A stretch of 59,068 nucleotides of DNA, taken from assembly GCA_003725585.1 (NCBI GenBank), contig RJMB01000029.1, positions 1 through 59,068 on the forward strand, read 5' to 3'. The stretch is from Halostreptopolyspora alba (lineage in GTDB: Bacteria; Actinomycetota; Actinomycetes; Streptosporangiales; Streptosporangiaceae). Of this stretch, positions 1 to 8,310 are shown piece after piece; within the stretch, counting starts at the first letter, position 1, and each line of letters begins with the position of its first letter. A program made the position numbers and the translations under genes. Under the pieces are notes generated by a model. That model saw only the letters and a list, made by a program, of their open reading frames with translations, searched no databases and was not told the origin of the DNA.

Positions 1-198
1 ACGGCGGACCACGGGTGTGTGCAGCTCGACGAGCTCGCGGTAGACATCGTTGCGCCTGTGGTGATCCTCGGCGTCTCGAAGTTCCTTGAATAGTTCCTTC
101 GTTCTCGTGTAGTAGACCTCGTCCGATCTCCCGTCACGGGCGGATGTGGGACGCGGGGTGGCCTCTGTCCGGCTGCGAAGCGTACTCGATGCCATCAT
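1..198 (-). CDS. RNA polymerase sigma factor, SigB/SigF/SigG type (5' part only)
   Basis: Only the first 66 codons are inside the window; the rest lies to the left. The reading frame starts at an ATG at 198 (a second ATG follows at 195) behind a strong GAGGAGG ribosome binding site. After a polar, probably disordered stretch of about 30 residues it reads YTRTKELFKELRDAED and then VYRELVELHTPVVRR. This matches the region 1.2/2.1 entry of SigB/SigF-like stress sigma factors (LF-EL...R-ELVE-H-PLV-R). Family knowledge: these group 3 sigma factors bind core RNA polymerase and direct stress or developmental regulons, usually held by an anti-sigma factor. No such partner is visible here because the gene runs off the edge. 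Confidence 0.75.
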   Translation of the reverse strand, partial: MMASSTLRSRTEATPRPTSARDGRSDEVYYTRTKELFKELRDAEDHHRRNDVYRELVELHTPVVRR

Positions 199-739
199 CG
201 GTGGCCTCCTCGCCACTACGGATACGTTCGCCGCTCAGAGCCCAGTGGTTATGGACGGTCGAGGTTGCGCGCTCACCCACTCCGGCGTTTCGCCGTACTC
301 GGCGTGACTCTTCCCGTCGCATCCGCTGCCTCCTCTAGCTCTTGGGCGGCAGGACTGGCAGGCGGTTCGTCAGGCCACGCTGTCGGACCTCGTGCACAAC
401 AATTTCGACCCTATGACAAACAACAGAGGGATTGCAGTTCATGTTTGGTAAATGATCCAGGTTTTACGGGGGCGGAAACTCGGGCGGCCCTCTTCGGAGC
501 GTTTCCAACACGTCCTGCCGAGTACGCTCACCGGAGAGTGCGATGCCGGATAGGCGTGTCCGTCACCCCGACATGGCATCCACTATCGAATTAAGAAATG
601 TGTAAACCCGCCAAGCGAGGGGCTGTCGCGGTGAATCTGCTCACCCGGAGCGGCTACCGGCTTCGGTTAGCCCGCAAATGGGCCGGGGTAGTAGGCCACT
701 CTCGACCGTCGGGCGTCAAGGCGGAAGGGAGGTCGTGGC
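199..739. other. Intergenic region without a recognisable gene
   Basis: These 541 bases separate the divergently read sigma factor and the DUF3040 gene. The base composition is somewhat lower in GC than the neighbouring genes. Open frames here (for example 265-594 on the plus strand) show no conserved motif and no good ribosome binding site. The region presumably holds the promoters of both flanking genes, but I could not assign a convincing -35/-10 pair. Confidence 0.5.
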
Positions 740-1048
740 ATGGCGACCCCGCGATACGACAATGAACGGCTGCGCGCGATCGAGGAGTACCTCCGCGACG
801 AGGACCCCGGCTATGTCCGGCGGGTGGAGCGCTCCGCGGCCGACCTCCCCGAGCAGCCGGCACCCCCGGACGAGGCCTCAGCCACCCAGTCGACCTTCGT
901 GCTGGTTTGCGCCTGGGTTATCGGGACGATCCTGGTGCTGGTGCTGGTGGTGTCACTGGCGGACGCGGGAAACCGGGACTTCGCGTCCGAGGGGCGAACC
1001 ACCGGAGCCACGACCACCGAAGCCGAGGCCGGTTCCGTTCCGGACTAA
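740..1048 (+). CDS. DUF3040 family small membrane protein
   Basis: This 102-residue protein starts at an ATG behind a GGAAGGGAGG ribosome binding site. The N-terminal 35 residues (NERLRAIEEYLRDEDPGYVRR) carry the DUF3040 signature, a helix with an L-x-x-I/E-x-x-L-x-x-D/E-D-P pattern. A hydrophobic segment at about residues 53-75 should span the membrane, and the rest is a polar tail rich in Thr and Glu. Family knowledge: DUF3040 proteins are widespread in Actinomycetota and have no established biochemical function. The gene stands alone; the next gene is convergent. Confidence 0.75.
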   Translation: MATPRYDNERLRAIEEYLRDEDPGYVRRVERSAADLPEQPAPPDEASATQSTFVLVCAWVIGTILVLVLVVSLADAGNRDFASEGRTTGATTTEAEAGSVPD

Positions 1049-1064
1049 GGCTGAGGGTGTTGTG

Positions 1065-1790
1065 CTACTCACCGGAACCGGTCTCGCCGTCGGTTCCCGT
1101 CGGGTCCTCGCCGGTGCGCGTGACCCGCTCGGCCAGCTCCGCGAGCCGCACGTTGCGGTTCTGTGAGGCCGAGCTGAGGCACTGCCACGCCTGCTGGGCC
1201 GTCATACGGTGCCGCTCCATCAGGATGCCCTGCGCCTGCCCGATGGTCTCGCGGGTCTCCAGGGCACGGTTCAGGTTCGACAGCCGTCGCGTGGAGGCGA
1301 GCGTCGTGGCGGCCTGCGCGGAGAAGACCACCCCCAGGTCGTGGTCCCGTGGCTCGAACGCGTGGGTCGTCCGGGCGTACAGGCTCAGCGCGCCCAGCGT
1401 CTCTCTGGAGGTGAACAGCCGGAAGGTCAACAGGCTGCCAATGGGAAGTTTGGACGCCTCCTCGGCGTAGCGTGGCCACTGGCTGCCCTGGGCGACATCG
1501 GGCAGATAGACGTAGTCGTCGTCCCAGATGGAGTCCAGCGAGGGGCCCTCGCGTAACCGGTACTGCAGGGCGTCGCTCGCGCGCGCGGCCTCGTGCGTGC
1601 TGACGGGGGTGCCTATCCTGTTGTGGTTGTCGACCACCGAGACACCGGCGTAATCACAGCTGGGAATCGTCTCGACCGCCAGGCCGACGATCCGTTGCAG
1701 GGTGGCGTGGACATCCGGCTCGGCGAGCAGGGAGCGCATGATGTCGGCGAAGCCGTCGGGGGACAGGTGTCCGTCGTCGGGCTTGTACAT
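1065..1790 (-). CDS. GAF and ANTAR domain-containing RNA-binding regulator
   Basis: A 241-residue protein starting at the ATG at 1790 (MYKPDDGHL), chosen because GGAAGGA precedes it; the frame stays open upstream, but those 82 codons have a low-complexity basic composition. Residues about 25-165 form a GAF sensor domain (VGLAVETIPSCDYAGVSVV...). Residues about 172-230 form an ANTAR domain with the conserved R-x-x-IGQAQGILMER and A-W-Q-x-L motifs. Family knowledge: ANTAR proteins bind tandem RNA hairpins and cause antitermination, and GAF-ANTAR proteins are common in actinobacteria, with largely unknown ligands. Nothing near it suggests a specific target. Confidence 0.88.
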   Translation of the reverse strand: MYKPDDGHLSPDGFADIMRSLLAEPDVHATLQRIVGLAVETIPSCDYAGVSVVDNHNRIGTPVSTHEAARASDALQYRLREGPSLDSIWDDDYVYLPDVAQGSQWPRYAEEASKLPIGSLLTFRLFTSRETLGALSLYARTTHAFEPRDHDLGVVFSAQAATTLASTRRLSNLNRALETRETIGQAQGILMERHRMTAQQAWQCLSSASQNRNVRLAELAERVTRTGEDPTGTDGETGSGE

Positions 1791-2131
1791 CTGTACCGCG
1801 TCCTTCCGTGAAGGCCGGCCAGACCGAAACCCCCTCCAGCCGGGAGGGGAGCGCGGTGGGGCGCCGGACCGGTGTCGAATCCTCCGATGTGTGGATACCC
1901 ACCGCAGTGAGCGCGGCGGCACGTGATGGATACGTGAATACCACGGACTCCGGACATCCGCCAGTGAGCCCGACGGTGTGTCGTGCGCCGTGGGCGTGGG
2001 CACGGCGCGTCGGCGGGAGACACCTCCTTTTGTCACCGCTATTCGTGGTGCATATTATTTCGGAGTTTCGTTTAGATTTGATTATCCGGTCTCGTGGCTG
2101 CCCTCCGTCGAAATCAGTGCGGATTTGTTGG
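1791..2131. other. Intergenic region upstream of the GAF-ANTAR gene
   Basis: These 341 bases lie between the GAF-ANTAR start and the stop codon of the upstream NUDIX gene on the same strand. The part at 2030-2110 is notably AT-richer (for example gtgcatattatttcgg) and is the likely promoter region of the GAF-ANTAR gene. No gene, clear hairpin or operator was recognised. Confidence 0.4.
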
Positions 2132-2602
2132 TCACGATGTGTAGATGGCGCTTCCCGTCTCGCGGGCACGAAGGGCCGCGGAAAGGCGTGGCGCTATGGG
2201 TGGGAACAATAGGCCGACCGCGTCCTCGGGTGTGACGAAGGCGTAGTCGTCGAGTTCTGATTCCTGCAATGTGATGGTGGTGTCGGGGGCGACGGTCCCA
2301 CAGTCGAATACGAGGGCCAGGAACGGCTTGGGGCGCGCCCCGGAGGGGGCGCTCCACTGCACCGCGAGCAGGGCGCCGGCCGTGAGGTCCAACCCCACCT
2401 CCTCGGCGACCTCACGTTCGCAGGCGACGTGGGGTGGCTCCCCGTCCTCCACGACACCACCGGGAAGCGTCCAGTCCTCCCGATAGTTGGGGTCGACGAT
2501 CAGTACCCTGCCGGCCTGGTCGGTGACCAGGCCGGAGGCGGCCAGGAACGCGGTGGGAAGCGAGGCGAACCACTGCTCGGGTGGGAGGAATCCTTGCGGC
2601 AT
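2132..2602 (-). CDS. NUDIX hydrolase
   Basis: A 156-residue protein with a complete Nudix box at about residues 48-70: GGVVEDGEPPHVACEREVAEEVGL fits G-x5-E-x7-R-E-U-x-E-E-x-G-U. It should hydrolyse a nucleoside diphosphate linked to another group, with Mg2+ held by the REVAEE glutamates. The substrate cannot be read from sequence. The start ATG at 2602 is the first in frame, and the N-terminus WFASLPTAFLAASGLVTDQAGRVLIV leads directly into the Nudix fold. It is divergent from the protein kinase gene and shares a 218-base intergenic region with it. Confidence 0.85.
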   Translation of the reverse strand: MPQGFLPPEQWFASLPTAFLAASGLVTDQAGRVLIVDPNYREDWTLPGGVVEDGEPPHVACEREVAEEVGLDLTAGALLAVQWSAPSGARPKPFLALVFDCGTVAPDTTITLQESELDDYAFVTPEDAVGLLFPPIAPRLSAALRARETGSAIYTS

Positions 2603-2653
2603 GGCCGCAGGCTAGCTCAGTGGGTCTCGGAGTCTCCCCCTCACCCCATATTG

Positions 2654-2670
2654 ATCTACGTTGTAAAGGT
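2654..2670. promoter_or_regulatory. Conserved motif ATCTACGTTGTAAAGGT (copy 1)
   Basis: The 17 bases ATCTACGTTGTAAAGGT occur here and, with one change, at 11230-11246. Both copies lie in divergent intergenic regions and contain TAC-NNN-GTA. A regulator site or shared promoter element is plausible, but its owner is unknown. Confidence 0.35.
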
Positions 2671-2820
2671 ACCTCTGTGTAGTCCCCGACAGCCCTAGAC
2701 TGGACGCCCTGTACACCAACAACCACCCGCCCACCAACCGAACCAATCGGCGCGGCCGCGGTTCTTGGTTACGATCTCAACGGGTTCGACGGGCACGGCA
2801 GCGATTGCGGAGGTTCAGAC

Positions 2821-4467
2821 GTGGGCCCACTGGAGAACGCCGACCCGGAACGGATCGGCCGGTACCGGCTGATCGGACGTCTGGGGGCCGGAGGCATGGG
2901 TCAGGTGTTCTTCGGGCGATCGCCGGGCGGTCGTGCCGTGGCCATCAAGCGGATCCACCCGCACATGGCCACCGACACCTCGTTTCGGGAGCGTTTCACC
3001 CGTGAGGTGGCAGCGGCACGCCAGGTCAGCGGCGCCTTCACCGCGCCGGTGATCGACGCTGACACCGACGCCGAGATGCCGTGGCTGGTCACCTCGTATG
3101 TCCCGTCGCTCCCGTTGGACGAGGCGGTCCGGCGCTGTGGCCCGCTTCCGGAACACACCCAACGTGTACTGGCGGCCGGACTCGCCGAGGCGCTCAGCGA
3201 GATTCACCGCGTTGGCCTGATCCACCGCGACCTCAAGCCGGGCAACGTGCTATTGGCCGAGGACGGGCCGCGCGTCATCGACTTCGGTATCGCCCGCGCC
3301 ACCGAGGGCACCGCGGCCACACAGTCGATCGTCGGTACCCCGGGATTCATGTCCCCCGAGCAGGTCCAGGGCGAGCGTATGACGCCCAGCAGTGACGTCT
3401 TCGCCCTGGGCGCGGTGCTGGTCTACGCCACGCGCGGCGTCGGCCCCTTCGGTGAGGGTGCGATGCACACCATGGTCATGCGGGTGATCCAACACGAACC
3501 GGACATCTCCACGGTGCCGCCGGCGCTGCAACGGCTGGTGGCCGCCTGTCTGACCAAGGACCCCACCCGACGTCCGGGACCGGGATCCATACTCGACGCG
3601 CTGGGCGACGTTCCCATCGGCCAGTCCTGGCTACCCCCGGAACTCATGCGCCAGGTGCAAGAGCAGGTCACCAAGGTCAACAGCGCGCTGAGCGGCGCCG
3701 CGACCAGCGGGACCGCCGGGGCCGCGGTCGGCTCCACGGTGAGCGACGGACAGGCGCCCCAGCGGGCCGGCGCGGATCCGACCTCGGTCCTGGGCGCGCA
3801 GTCGGGTCACGGCGACCAGCAGCCAACCGCGAGGTACGGCCAGGACGGGGCGCAGTCCGGGTCCACGGCGGTCTACGGACGGCACGAACCGAGCGGTGGC
3901 CAGACACCTCCGGGAAGGAGCGGCGGGGACGCCTACGGAGACCTCTACCGGGGATCGCCCGAGGACGAGGCCCGGCGACAGCGGGAGCAGCGCCGCCGCG
4001 AACACGAGGAGCAGCGTTATTTCGAGCAGAAGCGTGAGGAGCAGCGCCGCCGTCAGGAAGCCGAACGTGCGCACCAGGAACGGGTGCGCGCCGAGCAACG
4101 CGCCGCGAAACACGCCCAGGCCCGGGCGCGCAAGGCCGAGCAACCCGGGTTGTGGAGCTTCCTCAAGCTCATCCCCCTGCTGGTCCTGCCGCTCATCCAG
4201 TTCCCACTGGGGGTGGCCGCCTGCTACGCCTGGCAGTGGTTCACCTCGACCCAGATGTGGGACACGCCCTGGCACTACGACGGAGTCCTGAGCGAGAGCG
4301 GGAGCCTGCACGCCCTCTACCTGGGCTACTTCCTGCTGAACAACCTGGTGTCCCTGGAGTACCTGGTGCGTTCGGCACGGACGAGCTTCGTCACCGGGGT
4401 CGTGCTCGCGCTGATCGTGATCGCCGGCACCAACGGTGCCCTGTTCGCCTTCGGCTTCTTCGACTAG
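2821..4467 (+). CDS. Membrane-anchored Ser/Thr protein kinase (Hanks type)
   Basis: A 548-residue protein starting at GTG 2821. Residues about 12-275 are a complete kinase domain: glycine loop LGAGGMGQV (21-29), ATP-binding Lys43 in VAIK, catalytic loop HRDLKPGNV with Asp137, metal-binding DFG at 154-156, and a GTPGFMSPEQ activation segment. All key residues are present, so it should be active. A Gly/Ser/Gln-rich linker follows, then a strongly charged Glu/Arg-rich helical stretch (about 375-440, probably coiled coil). About three hydrophobic segments end the protein, so the kinase faces the cytoplasm with the membrane anchor at the C-terminus. No PASTA or other sensor domain is present, and substrates are unknown. 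Confidence 0.92.
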   Translation: MGPLENADPERIGRYRLIGRLGAGGMGQVFFGRSPGGRAVAIKRIHPHMATDTSFRERFTREVAAARQVSGAFTAPVIDADTDAEMPWLVTSYVPSLPLDEAVRRCGPLPEHTQRVLAAGLAEALSEIHRVGLIHRDLKPGNVLLAEDGPRVIDFGIARATEGTAATQSIVGTPGFMSPEQVQGERMTPSSDVFALGAVLVYATRGVGPFGEGAMHTMVMRVIQHEPDISTVPPALQRLVAACLTKDPTRRPGPGSILDALGDVPIGQSWLPPELMRQVQEQVTKVNSALSGAATSGTAGAAVGSTVSDGQAPQRAGADPTSVLGAQSGHGDQQPTARYGQDGAQSGSTAVYGRHEPSGGQTPPGRSGGDAYGDLYRGSPEDEARRQREQRRREHEEQRYFEQKREEQRRRQEAERAHQERVRAEQRAAKHAQARARKAEQPGLWSFLKLIPLLVLPLIQFPLGVAACYAWQWFTSTQMWDTPWHYDGVLSESGSLHALYLGYFLLNNLVSLEYLVRSARTSFVTGVVLALIVIAGTNGALFAFGFFD

Positions 4468-4617
4468 GGACCCACCCGGGGCAGGAGTACGGCGGCCACG
4501 CCGGGGGAGGGGAGTGCCCGCGGCCGACGTGTCGCTGATTCACCCGGGTCTGCGGGGTGGTGCCCCTCCGGTGTGCTCCGCGATCACCGGCGACAGCCGT
4601 CGCGTGCCCGAAAGCCG

Positions 4618-4648
4618 TTGACGTTGACGTCGCGTCAATCCGTAACGT
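4618..4648 (+). promoter_or_regulatory. MerR-type promoter and operator with 19-bp spacer
   Basis: A -35 box TTGACG (4618-4623) and a -10 box TAACGT (4643-4648) are separated by 19 bases, the unusually long spacer typical of MerR-activated promoters. Inside the spacer lies a perfect palindrome, TTGACG-TCG-CGTCAA (4624-4638). The downstream gene starts at 4683, so autoregulation by its own MerR product is the simplest reading. Confidence 0.75.
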
Positions 4649-4682
4649 CGGCATCGTCGATCGGGAGAGGGAGGCGGTGGCG

Positions 4683-5441
4683 ATGCCCACGGAGTGGCCC
4701 ATCCGGGAGGTCGCGCGCCTGGCCGGGACCACGAGCCGGACGTTGCGGCACTACGACCACATCGGGGTGCTTAGACCCAGCCGCGTGGGACCGGACGGCC
4801 ACCGTTTCTACGACCAGCACTGTGTGGTGCGGTTGCAGCGCATCTTGTTGCTCCGCGAGCTGGGGCTGGGCCTGTCCGACATCGCCGATGTGCTGACCGG
4901 TGAGCGGGACGTCGCGGCCGCGCTCCGCACCCACCTGGCACTTCTCGAGAGTGAGCGTGACCGCCTGGAGCGCCGCATCGAGTCGGTACGCACGACCCTG
5001 CGGAAAACGGAGGAAGGGGAACGACTTATGGCAGACGAGATCCTCGACGGGTTCAACCACGAGCGCTACCGGGACGAGGTCATCGAACGATGGGGCCGCG
5101 ACGCCTACGAGTCGGGCGCCCAGTGGTGGCGTGGGCTCTCCCCGGAGGAGCGCGACGGCATCCAGCGCGAACAGCACGAGATCGCCTCCGCCTTCGGCGC
5201 CGCCCACGCGGCCGGGGCACCACCCGAGGGTGAGGAGGTACAGGGGATCACCCAGCGCCACTACACATGGGTGAGCCGAGGTTGGCAGGGCCGGAACCCA
5301 ACGGCGGAGCAGTTCGCGGGGCTGGGTCAGATGTATGTCGACGATCCCCGATTCGCCGCGACCTACGACAGGCACGGCGAGGGCACGGCGGCGTTCATCC
5401 GCGACGCGATGCGGGCCTACGCCGATGGCAACCTGCGGTAG
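4683..5441 (+). CDS. MerR family regulator with TipAS-type ligand domain
   Basis: A 252-residue protein starting at ATG 4683 behind GGGAGAGGGAGG. Residues about 5-75 are the MerR winged helix (IREVARLAGTTSRTLRHYDHIGVLRPSR). They are followed by a long dimerisation helix and a C-terminal domain (about 130-250, WGRDAYESGAQWWRGLSPEERDG...). The C-terminal domain matches the TipAS antibiotic-recognition fold. Family knowledge: TipA-like proteins bind hydrophobic or thiopeptide antibiotics and activate transcription from 19-bp-spacer promoters, often including their own. The promoter at 4618-4648 fits this. The usual TipAS ligand-attaching cysteine is not evident, so the ligand may differ from thiostrepton. 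Confidence 0.87.
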   Translation: MPTEWPIREVARLAGTTSRTLRHYDHIGVLRPSRVGPDGHRFYDQHCVVRLQRILLLRELGLGLSDIADVLTGERDVAAALRTHLALLESERDRLERRIESVRTTLRKTEEGERLMADEILDGFNHERYRDEVIERWGRDAYESGAQWWRGLSPEERDGIQREQHEIASAFGAAHAAGAPPEGEEVQGITQRHYTWVSRGWQGRNPTAEQFAGLGQMYVDDPRFAATYDRHGEGTAAFIRDAMRAYADGNLR

Positions 5442-5451
5442 GAGCAGTGCG

Positions 5452-5482
5452 CGCCGCGCCTCGCGGGACGCGAGGCGCGGCG
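5452..5482. terminator. Hairpin terminator after the TipA-like gene
   Basis: A perfect 14-bp stem (CGCCGCGCCTCGCG and its complement) closes a 3-base GGA loop, starting 10 bases after the stop codon of the MerR gene. No T-run follows, as is common in high-GC actinobacteria. Confidence 0.7.
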
Positions 5483-5566
5483 GTACCGCTGCCCCACGTG
5501 GCCGAGGTGTCCCTCCAGCCCGTCCCGGTTGGCCCGTACCCGCGGGACCGGCGGCATACTGCCGGC

Positions 5567-6523
5567 ATGGATCTGATCTCACTCGCCGACATCCGTGCCG
5601 CCGCCGACCGGGTTCGCGGCCATGTGGTGCGCACACCCCTGCTCTCCTGCCCGTGGAGCGAGACTCCGCTGTGGCTGAAACCGGAGAACCTGCAACCGGT
5701 GGGGGCGTTCAAGATCCGGGGCGTGGTCAACGCGCTGGCCCACCTCGACGCGGCGGCGCGGGAGGCCGGGGTCGTCACCCACTCCTCCGGTAACCACGGC
5801 CAGGCGCTCGCCTACGCCGCGCGTGCCCGGGGACTCCACTGTGTCGTGGTGGTTCCCGAGGGGGCCTCGCGGGTGAAGGTCGCAGCGATGCGCCGGTTCG
5901 GGGCGGAGATCGTCACGGTCCCGCCGGCCGAGCGGCAGGCCACCACCCGGAAGCTACTCGAGGAGCGTGGGCTGACCCTGGTTCCCCCGTTCGACGCCCC
6001 CGAGATCATCGCGGGGCAGGGCACAGTGGGGGAGGAGATATGCCAGGATCTGGCCGAACCGGGCACCGTGCTCGTACCGGTCGGCGGCGGAGGGTTGGCC
6101 TCGGGGGTGGCGACCGCGGTGCGGCAACTGAGTCCGGGGACGCGCGTGCTCGGCGTCGAGCCGGAGCTGGCCGGCGACGCCGCCGAGAGCCTGCGGGTCG
6201 GCCAGCTCGTCACCTGGTCGCCGGAATGGACGCGGCGCACCATCGCCGACGGCACGCGGGTGGGACTCTCGGAGCTGACATTCGCCCACCTGCGCGCGCG
6301 TCTGGACGGGATCGTCACGGTCACCGAGAACGAGATCCGCTCGGCGATGGGCACGATCGCGCGCGAGTCCCGGATCGTCGCCGAACCCAGTGGGGCAGTG
6401 GCACTCGCGGCGGTCATGGCGGGGCGGGTGCCCGCGAAGGGGCCGACCGTGGCGGTGGTCTCCGGTGGCAACGTCGAACCGTCGCTGCTGTCCGAGGTGG
6501 TGGCCAGTGAGCGCCGCGGCTGA
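5567..6523 (+). CDS. PLP-dependent serine/threonine dehydratase (ammonia-lyase)
   Basis: A 318-residue fold-type II PLP enzyme. The start at ATG 5567 (MDLISLADIRAAADRV) gives the normal family N-terminus; the frame is open upstream only as a shadow of the preceding gene. Lys49 in GAFKIRG should form the Schiff base. SSGNHGQALAYAAR binds the substrate carboxylate, and VPVGGGGLASG is the PLP phosphate loop. There is no C-terminal ACT domain, so this is the short catabolic/racemase-like form that deaminates L-threonine or L-serine to the 2-oxo acid and is not isoleucine-inhibited. A serine or threonine racemase activity cannot be excluded. Confidence 0.88.
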   Translation: MDLISLADIRAAADRVRGHVVRTPLLSCPWSETPLWLKPENLQPVGAFKIRGVVNALAHLDAAAREAGVVTHSSGNHGQALAYAARARGLHCVVVVPEGASRVKVAAMRRFGAEIVTVPPAERQATTRKLLEERGLTLVPPFDAPEIIAGQGTVGEEICQDLAEPGTVLVPVGGGGLASGVATAVRQLSPGTRVLGVEPELAGDAAESLRVGQLVTWSPEWTRRTIADGTRVGLSELTFAHLRARLDGIVTVTENEIRSAMGTIARESRIVAEPSGAVALAAVMAGRVPAKGPTVAVVSGGNVEPSLLSEVVASERRG

Positions 6524-6759
6524 GCTCAGGAGAGCTCTCGCGCCGAGCCGGGCGTGTGTGGGTACGCGGGGCTGGTCGGGGCCGTTGAGACCTCCGTGGT
6601 GTCGTCGGGGTGTTCCCCCCGGGGGCGGCCGCGCCTCGCGGCGCCCACGTTCCTCTCGTCTCCCAGCGGACTGGGCGGACCACCCGACGGCACCACGCCT
6701 GGGACCTGCCAGACTGACGCCGCAGCACGGCACTGTCGCCAGCCGGGAAGGAGGTCACG

Positions 6760-7776
6760 GTGTCACGTATCCCAGGTCTGGACACACCCATCGTCGCGGC
6801 TCCCATGGCCGGTGGTGTGAGCACGCCTGAGCTGGTCGCGGCCGTGAACCAGGCCGGCGGGCTGGGTTTTCTCGCCGCGGGATACACCAGTGTCCAGCGA
6901 ATGAGGGACCTGATCCACACCACCCGGGAACTCACCGGTCGTCCGTTCGGCGTGAACCTGTTCGTCCCGGAACCCGACCGTGCCGATCCGCTCGCCCTCG
7001 AGGACTACCGCGACCGGCTGTTGCCCGAGGCCAAACGCCTGGGAACCGAACCCGGGCGCGCGTACTGGAGCGACGATGACTATCCGGCCAAGCTCTCCGC
7101 CCTCGTCGCCGACCCGGTCGGCTACGTGAGCTTCACCTTCAACTGTCCGGCAGCGACGGACATCGCGGCCCTGCGCGCGGCGGGCAGCACGGTCATCGTC
7201 ACGGTCACCAGCGCCTCCGAGGCGCGCACCGCCGTCGACGCCGGAGCCGACATGCTGTGCGTGCAGGGCGTCGAAGCCGGTGGGCACCAGGGCTCGTTCG
7301 ACGACACCGAGGAACGGACCACACCCCTGTCCGAGCTCCTGGCCACGGTCCGCGCCACGGTCGAGGTTCCGCTGCTCGCCGCCGGTGGTATCACCACCGG
7401 CGGCGACATCCGCGCGGCCATGGCCGCCGGGGCGGTCGCCGCGCAGCTCGGAACGGCACTTCTACGCACTCCCGAGAGTGGGGCGAACCCCGCCCACAAG
7501 GACGCGCTCGCTGACGCTCGCTTCACCCACACCGCCGTGACACGCGCTTTCAGCGGCCGGCGCGCCCGCGGCCTGGCCAACCGGTTCCTGCGCGAGCACG
7601 GGCCGGCCGCCCCCGCCGCCTACCCCCACGTGCACTACCTCACCGGCCCCATCCGTGCCGCCGCGGCACGCGCGGCCGACCTCGAAAGCCTGCACCTGTG
7701 GGCCGGGACCGGATTCCGCGCCGCTCGCGACCGCCCGGCGGGCGACGTCATCGCGGAACTGGCCGCGGGGGTGTAG
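6760..7776 (+). CDS. Nitronate monooxygenase / 2-nitropropane dioxygenase family
   Basis: A 338-residue FMN-binding TIM-barrel protein starting at GTG 6760 behind a very good AAGGAGGT site. The N-terminus IPGLDTPIVAAPMAGGVSTP is the family hallmark. GADMLCVQGVEAGGHQGSF contains the conserved GxEAGGH segment, and LLAAGGITTGGDIRAAMAAGA and QLGTALLRTPES form the FMN phosphate site. Family knowledge: it oxidises alkyl nitronates such as propionate 3-nitronate to carbonyl compounds and nitrite. Some relatives are enoyl-ACP reductases, but the GHQG segment favours nitronate monooxygenase. It stands in a plus-strand run with the next two genes, without overlap. Confidence 0.87.
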   Translation: MSRIPGLDTPIVAAPMAGGVSTPELVAAVNQAGGLGFLAAGYTSVQRMRDLIHTTRELTGRPFGVNLFVPEPDRADPLALEDYRDRLLPEAKRLGTEPGRAYWSDDDYPAKLSALVADPVGYVSFTFNCPAATDIAALRAAGSTVIVTVTSASEARTAVDAGADMLCVQGVEAGGHQGSFDDTEERTTPLSELLATVRATVEVPLLAAGGITTGGDIRAAMAAGAVAAQLGTALLRTPESGANPAHKDALADARFTHTAVTRAFSGRRARGLANRFLREHGPAAPAAYPHVHYLTGPIRAAAARAADLESLHLWAGTGFRAARDRPAGDVIAELAAGV

Positions 7777-7830
7777 GAGAGCCCGCGTGGGAACGGCCAC
7801 CGGCGCGGCACGTGTGGCACCGTCGCACAC

Positions 7831-8247
7831 ATGCGCTGGAGCTCAGAACGGGCCCGGGACCGTTTCGCGGCGAGTCGGGTGGCGCGCCTGGCCACCGTCT
7901 CCGCGGAGGGCCAACCCCATCTGGTCCCGGTCACCTTCGCGGTGCGGGGGAACACGATCGCGACCGCCGTCGACGCCAAACCCAAACGTACGGCCGACCT
8001 CAAGCGACTGGCCAATATCACCGCCAACCCCGGGGTGTGCCTGCTGGCCGACGAGTACGACGAGGACTGGCAGCACCTGTGGTGGGCCCGCGCCGACGGT
8101 GAGGCGCGCGTCGTCGCGGACGGCCCCGAACGCGACGACGCGCTGCGGTGGCTCACCCGGCGCTATCCCCCCTACGAGCGGAATCCCCCCAACGGGCCGG
8201 TGATCCTGGTCGACGTGCGCCGTTGGTCGGGCTGGTCCTTCGGGTGA
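7831..8247 (+). CDS. PPOX-class F420-dependent oxidoreductase (TIGR03668-like)
   Basis: A 138-residue split-barrel flavin/deazaflavin protein. The N-terminus RARDRFAASRVARLATVSAEGQPHLVPVTFAV is the pyridoxamine-phosphate-oxidase-like fold entry. KPKRTADLKRLANITANPGVCLLADEY follows the pattern of the actinobacterial TIGR03668 subgroup. These proteins are predicted to use cofactor F420 for hydride transfer; the substrate is unknown. The start codon ATG 7831 has no strong ribosome binding site. The gene lies 54 bases after the nitronate monooxygenase, and co-transcription is likely. Confidence 0.82.
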   Translation: MRWSSERARDRFAASRVARLATVSAEGQPHLVPVTFAVRGNTIATAVDAKPKRTADLKRLANITANPGVCLLADEYDEDWQHLWWARADGEARVVADGPERDDALRWLTRRYPPYERNPPNGPVILVDVRRWSGWSFG

Positions 8248-8310
8248 GGGCGGGACGAACACGCATCGGCCCTCACACGTTCCTCATCTCACGTACGGCA
8301 CGCTGGAACC

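Noticed and set aside
265-594. Open frame with a signal-peptide-like beginning in the first intergenic region
   Set aside because: It has no ribosome binding site, no family similarity and an irregular composition; it overlaps the upstream region of the sigma factor gene.
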